This document shows, piece by piece, positions 9,369 to 17,926 of a stretch of 64,000 nucleotides of DNA (its first letter is position 1; each line of letters begins with the position of its first letter). The notes beneath the pieces were generated by a model. The model was not told the origin of the DNA. It worked only from the letters and a program-made list of their open reading frames with translations, and did no database searches. This DNA comes from Ramlibacter pinisoli (lineage in GTDB: Bacteria > Pseudomonadota > Gammaproteobacteria > Burkholderiales > Burkholderiaceae_C): assembly GCF_009758015.1 (NCBI RefSeq), contig NZ_WSEL01000009.1:1289501-1353500 (forward strand), read 5' to 3'. Made by a program: the position numbers and the translations under genes.

Positions 9369-10574
9369 TCAGGCAGGGCTCTTCGAGGGCCCCGCCGCCG
9401 ACGGCGCCGGGCGCGTTTCCATCGGGAAGATCAACGCGCCGATGATGACCAGGACCCCCAGGGTTCCCAAGGCCTGCAGCAGCAGGGTGAAGCCGCCGCG
9501 CTCGTGCAGCCAGGCCACCAGGCCGACCGAGGCGCCGGCAGCCGTGAAGCCGAGGAAATAGCGCGCCGCGTAGGCCCGCGCACGCCATTCGTCGCTGGTG
9601 TACTTGCCCACCATCGCATCGTTGAGCGTCACCTGGCCGAAGATGCCGATGATGATGCCGATGGCGGCCACCACGAAGACGACGCCGTCGAGCTGCGCGC
9701 TGAGGAAGACGAGCGGCACCATGGCCAGGGCCAGCGGCAGGAACACCGTCTTGAGGGGATGCCGGTCGAGAAGGTTGCCGATGGTGTACTGGGCCAGGGC
9801 GCCGAACAGATAGGCCCCAGCGGCCACCAGGCCCAGCAGCGCCGGACTGGCAGTCAGGCCCGCCAGCCGCTCGGCGAACAGCTTCGGGACGGCCACCGTC
9901 ATCGCGTTGAAGGTCGTGGAACTGGCGATGATGGTGATGACCAGCGCGAGGACCACGCGCCGCATGGCCTCGCGCGATACGCGGGCCACCGGCGCCGCGC
10001 CGCGGCCCCCGGCACCCGGCGCCTCGTGCGCGACCCGCGCGGTGAACGCCACCCCGAACGCCGCCACGGCGAGACCGGGCAGGATGAAGGCCCAGCGCCA
10101 GCCCAGGTATTGGCAGACGAGGCCGGTCACCAGCGCCGACGACGCTACACCCAGGTTGCCCCAGACGCCGTTGATGCCGATCTCCCGGCCCAGCCGGGGG
10201 CCGGCATGGGCCACCAGCATGGCCGTCCCGACCGGGTGGTAGATCGACGCGAACAGGCCCACCGCCAGCAGGGCGCCGCACAGCTGGGCTGGTGTTTGCG
10301 CGAGCCCGACGCAGGCCAGCGCGGCGCCGATGCCGAAGAAGAAGATGACCATCATGTGCCGCCGGCTCCAGCGATCGCCCAGCCAGCCGCTGGCCAGCGA
10401 ACCGGCACCGAAGGCGATGAAGCCCGGGGTGGCGTACGGCAGCAGTTCGCCATATGCCATGCCGAACGCCGGCGCGATGACGATGACCGCGGCGGCGAAC
10501 ACCAGCATCGCGTAGTGGTCGATGAAGTGGGCCCAGTTGACGAAGCCGATCACGGTTTCGGGGTGGTTTCGCAT
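9369..10574 (-). CDS. MFS transporter (fosmidomycin-resistance-like)
   Basis: The 401-residue protein has about twelve hydrophobic segments and the MFS loop LGDRWSRRHMM after helix 2. The motif SIYHPVGTAML in the first half resembles the Fsr-type branch, which exports small drugs. The reading frame continues far upstream, but ATG 10574 is preceded by GGAGAAA and starts the natural MRNHPETVIGFVNWAHFIDH. It is divergent from an AraC gene 49 bases away, an arrangement like E. coli nimR/nimT, so efflux controlled by that regulator is a reasonable inference. Confidence 0.85.
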   Translation of the reverse strand: MRNHPETVIGFVNWAHFIDHYAMLVFAAAVIVIAPAFGMAYGELLPYATPGFIAFGAGSLASGWLGDRWSRRHMMVIFFFGIGAALACVGLAQTPAQLCGALLAVGLFASIYHPVGTAMLVAHAGPRLGREIGINGVWGNLGVASSALVTGLVCQYLGWRWAFILPGLAVAAFGVAFTARVAHEAPGAGGRGAAPVARVSREAMRRVVLALVITIIASSTTFNAMTVAVPKLFAERLAGLTASPALLGLVAAGAYLFGALAQYTIGNLLDRHPLKTVFLPLALAMVPLVFLSAQLDGVVFVVAAIGIIIGIFGQVTLNDAMVGKYTSDEWRARAYAARYFLGFTAAGASVGLVAWLHERGGFTLLLQALGTLGVLVIIGALIFPMETRPAPSAAGPSKSPA

Positions 10575-10584
10575 GCTTTCTCCT

Positions 10585-10611
10585 GACTGGCCGCAAGCGT
10601 AGACTGGCCGC
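10585..10611. promoter_or_regulatory. Direct-repeat candidate operator between MFS and AraC genes
   Basis: The ten-base sequence GACTGGCCGC occurs twice, at 10585-10594 and 10602-10611, with a 17-base period, inside the 48-base gap between the two divergent starts. AraC-family proteins commonly bind such direct repeats. Its position over both promoters would let the regulator control both genes. Confidence 0.45.
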
Positions 10612-10622
10612 TGATCGACCAG

Positions 10623-11450
10623 ATGCCAACCACCATCGACCACACGCCAACCAGGCCGCCGGTCTCCGGCTCCGGTCCGGTGGCGCACGCGCCGCCGGTG
10701 CTCTCGCGTTCCTACCCGTGCGGCACGCGGCTGGGGGCGCACATGCACCGCGAGGCCCAGCTGCTGTTCGCCTCGCAGGGCGTCATGCAGGTCACCACCC
10801 CCAAGGGGCGCTGGCTGGTGCCGCCGCAACGGGCGGTGTGGATCCCGCCCCGCCTGGAGCACGCGGTGGACGTGCTGGCCGACATCGAGATGCGTGCGCT
10901 GCTGGTGGACCCGGAGCGCCTCTCGGCCCACCCCGAGGCGCCTCGGCTGCAACACGAGTTCGTGGTGGCCGTGGCGCCGCTGCTGCGCGAGACCATCCTG
11001 GCGTGCTTCGCGTCTGCCGGTGCGCACCCGCGCCGCGTGGACGTGCTGCTGGAGCTGGCCCTCTACGAACTGGCCGAGGCCGGCGACGCCGCGACCTTCG
11101 TGCCCCTGCCGACCGATGCGCGCGCGCTGCGGGTCGCGCAGCTGGTGCTGGCCGATCCCGGCAACGACCGGCCGCTGGAGGACCTGGCCGGCGAGGCGGG
11201 TGCCTCGGCGCGCACGGTGTCGCGCCTGTTCCGGGACGAGACGAACTTCAGCTTCAAGGAATGGCGCCAGCGCGCCCGCATCGTGGCCGCCGTCGAGGCG
11301 CTGGGGTCGCCCGCCCCCGGCCCGATCTCGGTCAAGCAGGTGGCCGCGCGGGTGGGCTTTGCGAGCGCGGCCGCCTTCGGCCACGCCTTCAAGCAGGTCA
11401 TGGGCGTGACCGCGGGCGAGATGCTCAGGGATGCACAGGGGCGCCGCTGA
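10623..11450 (+). CDS. AraC-family transcriptional regulator
   Basis: The 275-residue protein has an N-terminal cupin-like sensor domain (HMHREAQLLF through WIPPRLEHAV) and a C-terminal AraC DNA-binding domain with two helix-turn-helix motifs: PLEDLAGEAGASARTVSRLF and VKQVAARVGFASAAAFGHAF. It is divergent from the MFS transporter and a 17-base-period direct repeat lies between them. Most likely it controls that transporter and itself. Confidence 0.88.
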   Translation: MPTTIDHTPTRPPVSGSGPVAHAPPVLSRSYPCGTRLGAHMHREAQLLFASQGVMQVTTPKGRWLVPPQRAVWIPPRLEHAVDVLADIEMRALLVDPERLSAHPEAPRLQHEFVVAVAPLLRETILACFASAGAHPRRVDVLLELALYELAEAGDAATFVPLPTDARALRVAQLVLADPGNDRPLEDLAGEAGASARTVSRLFRDETNFSFKEWRQRARIVAAVEALGSPAPGPISVKQVAARVGFASAAAFGHAFKQVMGVTAGEMLRDAQGRR

Positions 11451-11466
11451 GCGATACTGCGCGCCG

Positions 11467-11976
11467 ATGTGCAAGGTCTCCCGCTTCCTTGGCGCGCTCG
11501 TGGTGGCCGCTGCCGCCTGCCTGGCCTCGGGGGCTCACGCCGCCAACCCGCCGGCATTGCCCGGCGCCGGGCAACTCGGCATGTCCCTGGCGCAGCTGCG
11601 GCAGGCCGTCCCGCAGTTGCGGCCCCTGCCGCATGCGGTCCGGCTCGCTGGCCGCCTGGTAGGTGGATGGTCCGCTCCGGCGGTCCTGGTCGCCGGCGTC
11701 GCGCTGACGCCGACCTACTTCTTCGCCGACGGCGAACTGCGCCGGGTGGACTACAGCGCCGCCCCGGACGACAGCACGGACGCGGGCTTCAGCGCGCTGC
11801 GCGAGTGGGGACGCTCGGCCTGGGGACAGGAACTCGATTCCAGCGGTCCGGAAGGCAGCTACGCGAGCTGGTCGGCGGACGACCTGGACGCCTACCTGCA
11901 GCGGGCCGCCAGCCGCCCGGCGGCCCTGCGCCTGGTGATGAAGGCCCGGATCCTCAAGGACGCAAGCGAACTGTAG
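11467..11976 (+). CDS. Hypothetical exported protein
   Basis: I do not recognise this 169-residue protein. It has a signal peptide of about 25 residues ending at GAHAAN, then a small domain with LPGAGQLGMSLAQLRQAVP and a FFADGELRRVDY strand. This layout resembles periplasmic proteins that classify a substrate by a small beta domain, but no catalytic motif is visible. I chose ATG 11467 over an ATG at 11431 because the signal peptide starts there and the upstream piece overlaps the AraC stop. Confidence 0.6.
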   Translation: MCKVSRFLGALVVAAAACLASGAHAANPPALPGAGQLGMSLAQLRQAVPQLRPLPHAVRLAGRLVGGWSAPAVLVAGVALTPTYFFADGELRRVDYSAAPDDSTDAGFSALREWGRSAWGQELDSSGPEGSYASWSADDLDAYLQRAASRPAALRLVMKARILKDASEL

Positions 11977-12000
11977 GCGGCCGGGCCCGCTGCCCGTGAC

Positions 12001-12912
12001 CTAGTCGTCCAGCGCCGAGCTCTTGCTCATCGCCTTTTCGCGCGCCGCATCCCGCAGGTGGAGCCGGATGAAGTCGGCAGCGGCTTCGCGCTGGCCGGAC
12101 AGCAACAGCTCGATGAGCGTCTTGTGTTCACGGCAGCGCCTGGCTGCCGCTTCCCGGTTCACCGCCTTGCGGTACTCCATCAACCGCCGCAGCCGGTTGA
12201 TCCGCTGCAGGGACTCGACGATGAACACGTTGCCCGAGAAGTTGGCGATCGTCTCGTGCAGGCGGGTGTTGGCGTCGAACAGCTGCGCAGGCGACGCCCA
12301 TTCCACCGCCCCGTCGATGAGTGCCTGCTGTTCCGCCAGGCACTTGCGCAGGGCCGCTTCGTCCACCTTGAAGCCCGGCTCCTGCAGCGCCGCGGACTCG
12401 ATCAGGATGCGGAAGCGGTAGGCCTGGTCGTAGGTCTCGCCCGAGGTCAGGATCGGCAGGAATTGCCATCCGTGTCCCGGCAGGCGTTCGATCCAGCCCT
12501 CCTTGGCGATCCGGCGGAGGATGGCGCCAAGCTGCGCCTTGGTGACGGCGTAGCGGCGCATCAGGTCGCTCTCGGACACCCGCTCGGGCAAGACCGACGA
12601 GAGACGATCCTCGCCGATCTGCAGGTAGATCCGCTCTTCCAGCGGCTCGCTCTCGAAGGTTCCCGCGAACGGCGACACCTTCGGCTTCTTGAGGACCACA
12701 TAGCCGCCCTCGGGCCTCAGTCCCACCGTGCCGCGCTCGGCGAGCAGGCGCAGCGCCTCCCGCACGGGCGAGCGGGAGACCATGAAGCGCTCGGCGAGCG
12801 CACGTTCCACCAGGGGGGCCCCGACGTCGAGCGACTCCTCGGCAATCATGTGCTCGACCTTGCCGGCGAGCTGCTCGCCCAGGCCACGGGTGGAACGTCG
12901 GGTTTCCTGCAC
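12001..12912 (-). CDS. GntR/FCD-type regulator with two winged-helix regions
   Basis: The 303-residue protein begins with a GntR winged helix (LVERALAERFMVSRSPVREA, then LRPEGGYVV). A second winged-helix-like segment follows at about residues 90-152 (VSESDLMRRYAVTKAQLGAI, then GWIERLPGHGWQFLP). The C-terminal two-thirds is a helical FCD-like ligand domain with the LHETIANFSGN motif and late RREHK-type histidines. The start codon is GTG with no strong Shine-Dalgarno. It is the last gene of a minus-strand group of acid-catabolism genes, which it probably regulates in response to a carboxylate. Confidence 0.85.
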   Translation of the reverse strand: MQETRRSTRGLGEQLAGKVEHMIAEESLDVGAPLVERALAERFMVSRSPVREALRLLAERGTVGLRPEGGYVVLKKPKVSPFAGTFESEPLEERIYLQIGEDRLSSVLPERVSESDLMRRYAVTKAQLGAILRRIAKEGWIERLPGHGWQFLPILTSGETYDQAYRFRILIESAALQEPGFKVDEAALRKCLAEQQALIDGAVEWASPAQLFDANTRLHETIANFSGNVFIVESLQRINRLRRLMEYRKAVNREAAARRCREHKTLIELLLSGQREAAADFIRLHLRDAAREKAMSKSSALDD

Positions 12913-12986
12913 GGAATCGCTTGGGTCTCAGGGGAGCTTGCTGGAAGGACGGTCGGATGATCGCACGCCGCCTGGCACGGCCACTG

Positions 12987-13982
12987 TCAGTCGGCCTGGA
13001 TCTTCTTGTCCTGGATGATCTTGCTCCACCGGGCCCGCTCGGCCACGATGAACTGGCCGAACTGCTCCGGGGTGCCGCCGCCGAGGATGTTGCCTTGCGA
13101 GGTGATGCGCTCGGCGATCTCGGGATCCTTCAGCGCCCGGTTGAGCGCATCGTTCAGCTTGGCGATCACGGGAGCCGGCGTTCCCTTCGGCGCGACCAGC
13201 CCGAACCAGTTCGAGACCTCGAAATTCCTGATCCCGAGTTCGGCGAACGTCGGGACGTCCGGGTACTGGGGCAGGCGCTTGTCGGCGGCGACGGCCAGGG
13301 CCCGCGCCTTCGGCGGCGTGGCCTTGGTGTAGGGCAAGGACGCCGGCACCATGTCGAACATGAAGCCCACCGTGCCCGCGATCAGGTCGGTCGTCGCCGG
13401 GCCACCGCCGCGGTACGGGACGTGGACCATCGGGGCACCGATTGCGTCCTCCAGCAACTCCCCGGCCAGGTGGAACGCGCCACCGTTGCCGGCCGATGCA
13501 TAGCTGAGCGTGCCGGGCTTGCTCTTCGCCTGGGCAGCAAGGTCCGCAAAGCTCTTGAACGGCGACTTGTCCGCACTCACCATCAGCACGAGCGGCCCCT
13601 TCTCGATCAGCCCGATCGGCACCAGGTCGGTGGCGGGGTCGAAGGGCATCTTCGGCATCATCGACCTGTTGACCGTCAGCGGCGCCAGGTTGCCGATGCC
13701 GATGACGTGCCCGTCCGGCGTCGCCTTGGCAATGGCGTCGGTGCCGATGTTGCCGGCCGCACCGGGCTTGTTCTCGACGATCACGGACTGGCCGAGGATC
13801 GCGCCCATCTTGGCGGCGACCTGGCGCGCGCGCGTGTCGGAACTGCCGCCGGGCGCGTAGGGCACCACCATGGTGATGGTCTTGGACGGGAACGGCGCTG
13901 CCGCGCCCTGGGCGGCGGCGTAGCCGGCAGCGGCCGCGAACACGGCCCCCGCGATGAGTTTCAGGGATTGCCTCTTGTGCAT
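12987..13982 (-). CDS. Bug/TctC-type periplasmic binding protein
   Basis: The 331-residue protein has a signal peptide (cleavage near GYAAAQGA) and the Bug features FPSKTITMVVPYAPGG, VENKPGAAGN and VPYRGGGPATTDL. It should bind a carboxylate in the periplasm. It lies 22 bases after a second, clearly different Bug gene and 74 bases before the GntR regulator gene in the same minus-strand operon. Two receptors in one operon may serve two related substrates or uptake and sensing. Confidence 0.9.
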   Translation of the reverse strand: MHKRQSLKLIAGAVFAAAAGYAAAQGAAAPFPSKTITMVVPYAPGGSSDTRARQVAAKMGAILGQSVIVENKPGAAGNIGTDAIAKATPDGHVIGIGNLAPLTVNRSMMPKMPFDPATDLVPIGLIEKGPLVLMVSADKSPFKSFADLAAQAKSKPGTLSYASAGNGGAFHLAGELLEDAIGAPMVHVPYRGGGPATTDLIAGTVGFMFDMVPASLPYTKATPPKARALAVAADKRLPQYPDVPTFAELGIRNFEVSNWFGLVAPKGTPAPVIAKLNDALNRALKDPEIAERITSQGNILGGGTPEQFGQFIVAERARWSKIIQDKKIQAD

Positions 13983-14004
13983 GGTGTCTCCTTGGTTGGA
14001 CGAG

Positions 14005-14979
14005 TTATTCGAGGGTGACGTTGGCGCTGCGCACCACGCTGCTCCAGCGCTCGGACTCGGTGCGGATGAAGGTGCCGAAGGCGTCGGCCGAACCGGGCGC
14101 CGGCGACGAGCCGAGTTGGGCGAGGCGCTGCTGCGTGGCCGGCTCCTTCAGGATGTCCTGGATCTCTGCGTTCAGGTACTGGACGATGGCGGACGGCGTC
14201 TTCACCGGCGCCAGCAGGCCGTACCAGGCAGGCGCATCGAAGCCCGGCACCCCTGCCTCGGCGAAGGTGGGCACGTTCGGCAGTTCGGCGAGGCGCCGCG
14301 GCCCCGTGACCGCCAGCGCACGCACCTTGCCGCCCGCGATGTGCGGCAGTGCGGATGGCGCGGTGTCGAAGATGGCCTGGATCTGCCCCCCGATTAGGTC
14401 GGTGACGGCCGGCGCGCTGCCCTTGTAGGCGATGTGGACCATCTGCGTGCCCGTGAGCGACGCGAAGAGTTCGCCGGCCAGGTGCACCGAGGTGCCGGCG
14501 CCGCCCGAGCCGAAGTTGACCTTGCCAGGGTTGGCCTTGGCATACGCGACGAATTCCTGCACGGTCTTCGCAGGCATCGCATTGGTCACCACCAGCACCG
14601 TCGGCGAGGTGGCGAACTGGGCGATGGGCGTGAAGTCCTTCTGGACGTTGTAGCGCAGGCCCTTGTAGACGGCCGGGTTGATCGAGAGCGTCACCTGCCC
14701 GAAGAGCAGGGTCTGGCCGTCGGGGCTGGCCCGGCTCACGGCCTCGTTGCCGATGTTCGTGCCGGCGCCCGGCTTGTTCTCGATGATGAAGGTGCCCTTG
14801 GTCCGCTCGCCCAGGCGGGTGGCCAGCAGGCGGGCGATGTTGTCGCTCCCGCCACCCGGCGCGAACGGCACGACGATGGTCACGGGACGGCTGGGATAGC
14901 CGCCCGGCCCCGCGGCGACGGCAGGAAGGGCGGCCGCAGCGACACCCGCCGCGAGCACGGCGGCTTGCAGGAAGTTCAT
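14005..14979 (-). CDS. Bug/TctC-type periplasmic binding protein
   Basis: The 324-residue protein begins MNFLQAAVLAAGVAAA, a signal peptide cleaved near AVAAGP, then YPSRPVTIVVPFAPGGGSDN, VENKPGAGTNIG and IAYKGSAPAVTDL. ATG 14979 is chosen over an upstream in-frame ATG because GGAGG lies 5 to 9 bases before it. It begins 10 bases after the dehydrogenase gene upstream in the operon, so the receptor is directly linked to that enzyme. Confidence 0.9.
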   Translation of the reverse strand: MNFLQAAVLAAGVAAAALPAVAAGPGGYPSRPVTIVVPFAPGGGSDNIARLLATRLGERTKGTFIIENKPGAGTNIGNEAVSRASPDGQTLLFGQVTLSINPAVYKGLRYNVQKDFTPIAQFATSPTVLVVTNAMPAKTVQEFVAYAKANPGKVNFGSGGAGTSVHLAGELFASLTGTQMVHIAYKGSAPAVTDLIGGQIQAIFDTAPSALPHIAGGKVRALAVTGPRRLAELPNVPTFAEAGVPGFDAPAWYGLLAPVKTPSAIVQYLNAEIQDILKEPATQQRLAQLGSSPAPGSADAFGTFIRTESERWSSVVRSANVTLE

Positions 14980-14989
14980 GGCGCCTCCT

Positions 14990-16060
14990 TCAGGCTGCGA
15001 GTGCGGCCACGACGGCCTGGCTGAAGGCCTTGGTGCCGATGCGCCCGCCGATGTCGGGGGTTCGCGTGTCGGCGTTGGCGAGCACCTGCTCCACCGCGGC
15101 GTGCATGGCCCGGCCGGCGCTGCGCAGGCCATCGTTCTTGCGCTTGTCGCCCAGCCACTCGACCAGCATGGCGACCGACAGGATCATGGACGTCGGGTTG
15201 GCCTTGTCCTGGTTCTCGATGTCGGGGGCGGAGCCGTGCTGGGCCTGGGCGCAGCACAGTTCGTCACCCGCCATCACGGAGCCGGCCAGGCCGAGGCTGC
15301 CCGACAGTTCGCTGGCGAGGTCCGACAGGATGTCGCCGTAGAAGTTCTCGGCCACCAGGACATCGAAGCGCTCCGGACTGCGCACCAGGTAGGCGGTGGA
15401 GGCGTCGACCAGCAGGTCGTCGAAGGCGACTTCCGGGAACTCCCTGGCGACCTTGCGGGCGCACTCCAGGAACAGGCCGTCCGTCATGTGGAAGCTGTTG
15501 GCCTTGTGGATGGCGGTGACCTTCTTGCGCCGCGTCATGGCCAATTCGAAGGCACGGCGGGCGATGCGCTCGCTGCACTTGCGCGTGATCTTGCGCACCG
15601 ACAGCGCCGTGTCGGCGTCGGGCATCATCTCGCCCCAGCCGCGCGCCATGTTGCGATCCGGATAGAAGCCCTCGGTGGCCTCGCGCATGATGACCAGGTC
15701 CATGCTCTTGCCGGCCTTCATGTTGGACGGCAGGTACTCACGCGTCCGTGCGGGTCGCACGTTCGCGTACAGGTCCAACTGGACGCGGAATGCCGCCGAG
15801 ATGTTGCGGCCACCCTTCTCCGGCGCCGGGTAGTCGGCATGCGACTGGGTGCCCAGGATGATGCCGTCGTAGCCGCGCGCCTTCTGCAGCACGTCTTCCC
15901 GCAGCGTGGTGCCGTGCTTCTTCAGGCTGGCAAAGCCGACGTCCTCGTAGTCGAGGTGGATGCCGAGGTGGAAGCGGCGATCGGCCGCCTGCAGGACTTC
16001 GACGGCGGAGGCGACGATCTCAGGGCCGATGCCGTCGCCGGGGAGGACGAGGAATTTCAT
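14990..16060 (-). CDS. Isocitrate/isopropylmalate dehydrogenase family (tartrate-dehydrogenase-like)
   Basis: The 356-residue protein has the family N-terminus FLVLPGDGIGPEI, a VIMREATEGFYPDRN substrate loop, the basic KANSFHMTDGLF segment, the metal site DILSDLASELSGSLGLAGS, and a DIEN/HGSAPDI end of the nucleotide site. These enzymes oxidise and decarboxylate 2-hydroxy-acids with NAD(P), bound to Mg or Mn. The REATEG loop differs from the leucine-pathway LeuB sequence, so malate, tartrate or an isopropylmalate analogue is more likely than leucine synthesis. ATG 16060 is preferred over 16069 because AAGGA is correctly spaced from it. Confidence 0.82.
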   Translation of the reverse strand: MKFLVLPGDGIGPEIVASAVEVLQAADRRFHLGIHLDYEDVGFASLKKHGTTLREDVLQKARGYDGIILGTQSHADYPAPEKGGRNISAAFRVQLDLYANVRPARTREYLPSNMKAGKSMDLVIMREATEGFYPDRNMARGWGEMMPDADTALSVRKITRKCSERIARRAFELAMTRRKKVTAIHKANSFHMTDGLFLECARKVAREFPEVAFDDLLVDASTAYLVRSPERFDVLVAENFYGDILSDLASELSGSLGLAGSVMAGDELCCAQAQHGSAPDIENQDKANPTSMILSVAMLVEWLGDKRKNDGLRSAGRAMHAAVEQVLANADTRTPDIGGRIGTKAFSQAVVAALAA

Positions 16061-16072
16061 GGAAGACATCCT

Positions 16073-16495
16073 TCAGGCTTTCTTGCCGTGTTCGGCGGAG
16101 ACGTAGTTGGTGGCACCGCTCTCGGTGAGCGTGCGGGTGGCGTCGGGCGCGGCGTAGATCCAGAGGATCTTCATCGGCTCGGTGGGGGACAGGTTGCGGA
16201 AGCGGTGCGGCACGTTGGGAGGGATGAAGGTCACGTCGTGCGCCTTGAGCTCGTAGTGCAGGTCGTCGATGTCCATCACCGCGCGGCCTTCCATCAGCAC
16301 CACGCTCTCCTGCACGTTGTGGCTGTGGAAGGGGATGACGGCGCCGCCCTCGAAGGTGGTGTAGCCGGTGATGAAGCTGCTGGTGCCGACGCTGGGCGTG
16401 ACCAGCGGCGTGGTGCTGGCGCCGCCGCCGCGTTCGTGCCGGGGCAGTTCCTCGGGCTTGAGCAGCGCTGCGTTGGAGGGGGTGCGGATGGTCAT
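16073..16495 (-). CDS. Small cupin-domain protein
   Basis: The 140-residue protein is a single cupin: PFHSHNVQESVVLMEGRAVM supplies the first histidines and glutamate, and FIPPNVPHRFRN the last histidine. A metal-dependent isomerase, lyase or dioxygenase role is possible, as is a binding role. ATG 16495 is preceded by GAGGAAC; the open frame upstream lacks such a site. It sits 12 bases before the dehydrogenase gene in the operon. Confidence 0.8.
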   Translation of the reverse strand: MTIRTPSNAALLKPEELPRHERGGGASTTPLVTPSVGTSSFITGYTTFEGGAVIPFHSHNVQESVVLMEGRAVMDIDDLHYELKAHDVTFIPPNVPHRFRNLSPTEPMKILWIYAAPDATRTLTESGATNYVSAEHGKKA

Positions 16496-16515
16496 GGGAG
16501 TGTTCCTCGGGTTGT

Positions 16516-17886
16516 TCAGCGCGCGGGGCCGACCCACACGGTCTTGACGTTGGTGAATTCGCGGGCGCCGTGGACGCCCAGCTCGCGGCCGTAGCCGGAC
16601 TGCTTGATGCCGCCGAAGGGCAGGCGCGGGTCGGAAGCGACCATGCCGTTGATGAAGACGGCGCCAGCCTCGATACGGCGGGACAGCGCATGGGCGCGCT
16701 GGAGGTCACTGGTCCACAGCGCCGCGCCCAGGCCGTAGTCGGGGGCGTTGGCCACTTCGATCGCCTGCTCCGCGTCCTGGACACGCAGGATTGCCGCCGC
16801 GGGGCCGAAGGTCTCTTCGCAGGCGGCCACCATGTCCGGCGCGACATGGTCGAGGACGGTCGGCTGGTAGAAGAAGCCGGGGCCGTCGCAGAAGCGGCCG
16901 CCCAGCAGCAACTTCGCGCCCTGGCGCACCGTGCGCTCGACCTGGGAATGGAGTTCGTCGCGCAGGTTGGCGCGCGCCATCGGCCCGATCGCCACGTCGC
17001 GCTGCAGGGGATCCCCGATCTTCAGCGCGCTCGCGTGCTGCACGAACAGTTCGGTGAAGCGGTCGGCCACGGCAGCTTCCACGATGAAGCGCTTGCCGTT
17101 GATGCAACTCTGGCCCACGTTGATGAAGCGCGCCTTCACGGCCGTCCTGGCGGCACTCTCCAGGTCGGCGTCGGCGAGCACGATGAAGGGGTCGGAGCCG
17201 CCCAGCTCGAGGACCTGCTTTTTCAGCACCGCACCGGCCTGGCTCGCCACCAGCTTGCCCACCGGCGTCGATCCGGTCAGCGTGAGCGCGGCGATGCGGG
17301 GGTCCTCGATGAGCGACTTCACCTGCGAAGCCTCGACCAGGACCGTGGCGAACAGGCCGGCCGGCGTGCCAGCCTCACTGAAGATCTTCTCCAGCTCCAG
17401 CGCGCACTGCGGCACGTTGTTGGCGTGCTTCAGCACGATGCCGTTGCCGGCCGCCAGGGCGGGCGCGGCGAAGCGCAGGACCTGCCACACCGGATAGTTC
17501 CAGGGCATGATGGCCAGCACGACGCCCAGCGGGTCGTAGACCACCCGGCTTTCGGTGGCCCCGCTGGGCACCACTTCGTCGCCCAGGACCGCCGACGCGT
17601 GATCCGCGTAGTACTCGCAATTCCAGGCGCTCTTCTCGATCTCCGCCTCGGACTCGACGATCGGCTTGCCCATCTCGAGGGTGATGAGGCGGGCGAGCTG
17701 CGGCTTGCGGTCGCGCAGCACGGCCGCCACGCGGCGCAGCAGCGCGGAGCGTTCCTCCAGCGTCGTGCGGCGCCAGGCCTTCTGCGCCGTCCAGGCGCCC
17801 TGCAATGCGGCATCGACCTGGCGCTGGTCGTGCGCATCGAACGTGGCAATCACTTCCCCGGTGGCGGGGTTGGTGGACGTGATCAT
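16516..17886 (-). CDS. NAD(P)-dependent aldehyde dehydrogenase (succinate-semialdehyde type)
   Basis: The 456-residue protein carries the whole ALDH core: MPWNYPVWQ in the coenzyme site, TGSTPVGK, the general-base Glu in LELGGSDPFIV, and the catalytic Cys in VGQSCINGKRF. The length and the SCINGKR sequence are closest to succinate-semialdehyde dehydrogenases (GabD/Sad). It oxidises an aldehyde to its acid in the cytoplasm. It lies between the amidohydrolase gene (40 bases) and the cupin gene (20 bases), so its aldehyde is probably an intermediate of the same pathway. Confidence 0.88.
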   Translation of the reverse strand: MITSTNPATGEVIATFDAHDQRQVDAALQGAWTAQKAWRRTTLEERSALLRRVAAVLRDRKPQLARLITLEMGKPIVESEAEIEKSAWNCEYYADHASAVLGDEVVPSGATESRVVYDPLGVVLAIMPWNYPVWQVLRFAAPALAAGNGIVLKHANNVPQCALELEKIFSEAGTPAGLFATVLVEASQVKSLIEDPRIAALTLTGSTPVGKLVASQAGAVLKKQVLELGGSDPFIVLADADLESAARTAVKARFINVGQSCINGKRFIVEAAVADRFTELFVQHASALKIGDPLQRDVAIGPMARANLRDELHSQVERTVRQGAKLLLGGRFCDGPGFFYQPTVLDHVAPDMVAACEETFGPAAAILRVQDAEQAIEVANAPDYGLGAALWTSDLQRAHALSRRIEAGAVFINGMVASDPRLPFGGIKQSGYGRELGVHGAREFTNVKTVWVGPAR

Positions 17887-17926
17887 CGGTCTCCTTCTGT
17901 GTGCGTGGAGGGGGAAGCGCCTCGAC

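Noticed and set aside
14990..16060. leuB (3-isopropylmalate dehydrogenase of leucine synthesis)
   Set aside because: No leuC/leuD neighbours. It is in an acid-catabolism operon with Bug receptors, and its substrate loop REATEG differs from the LeuB form.
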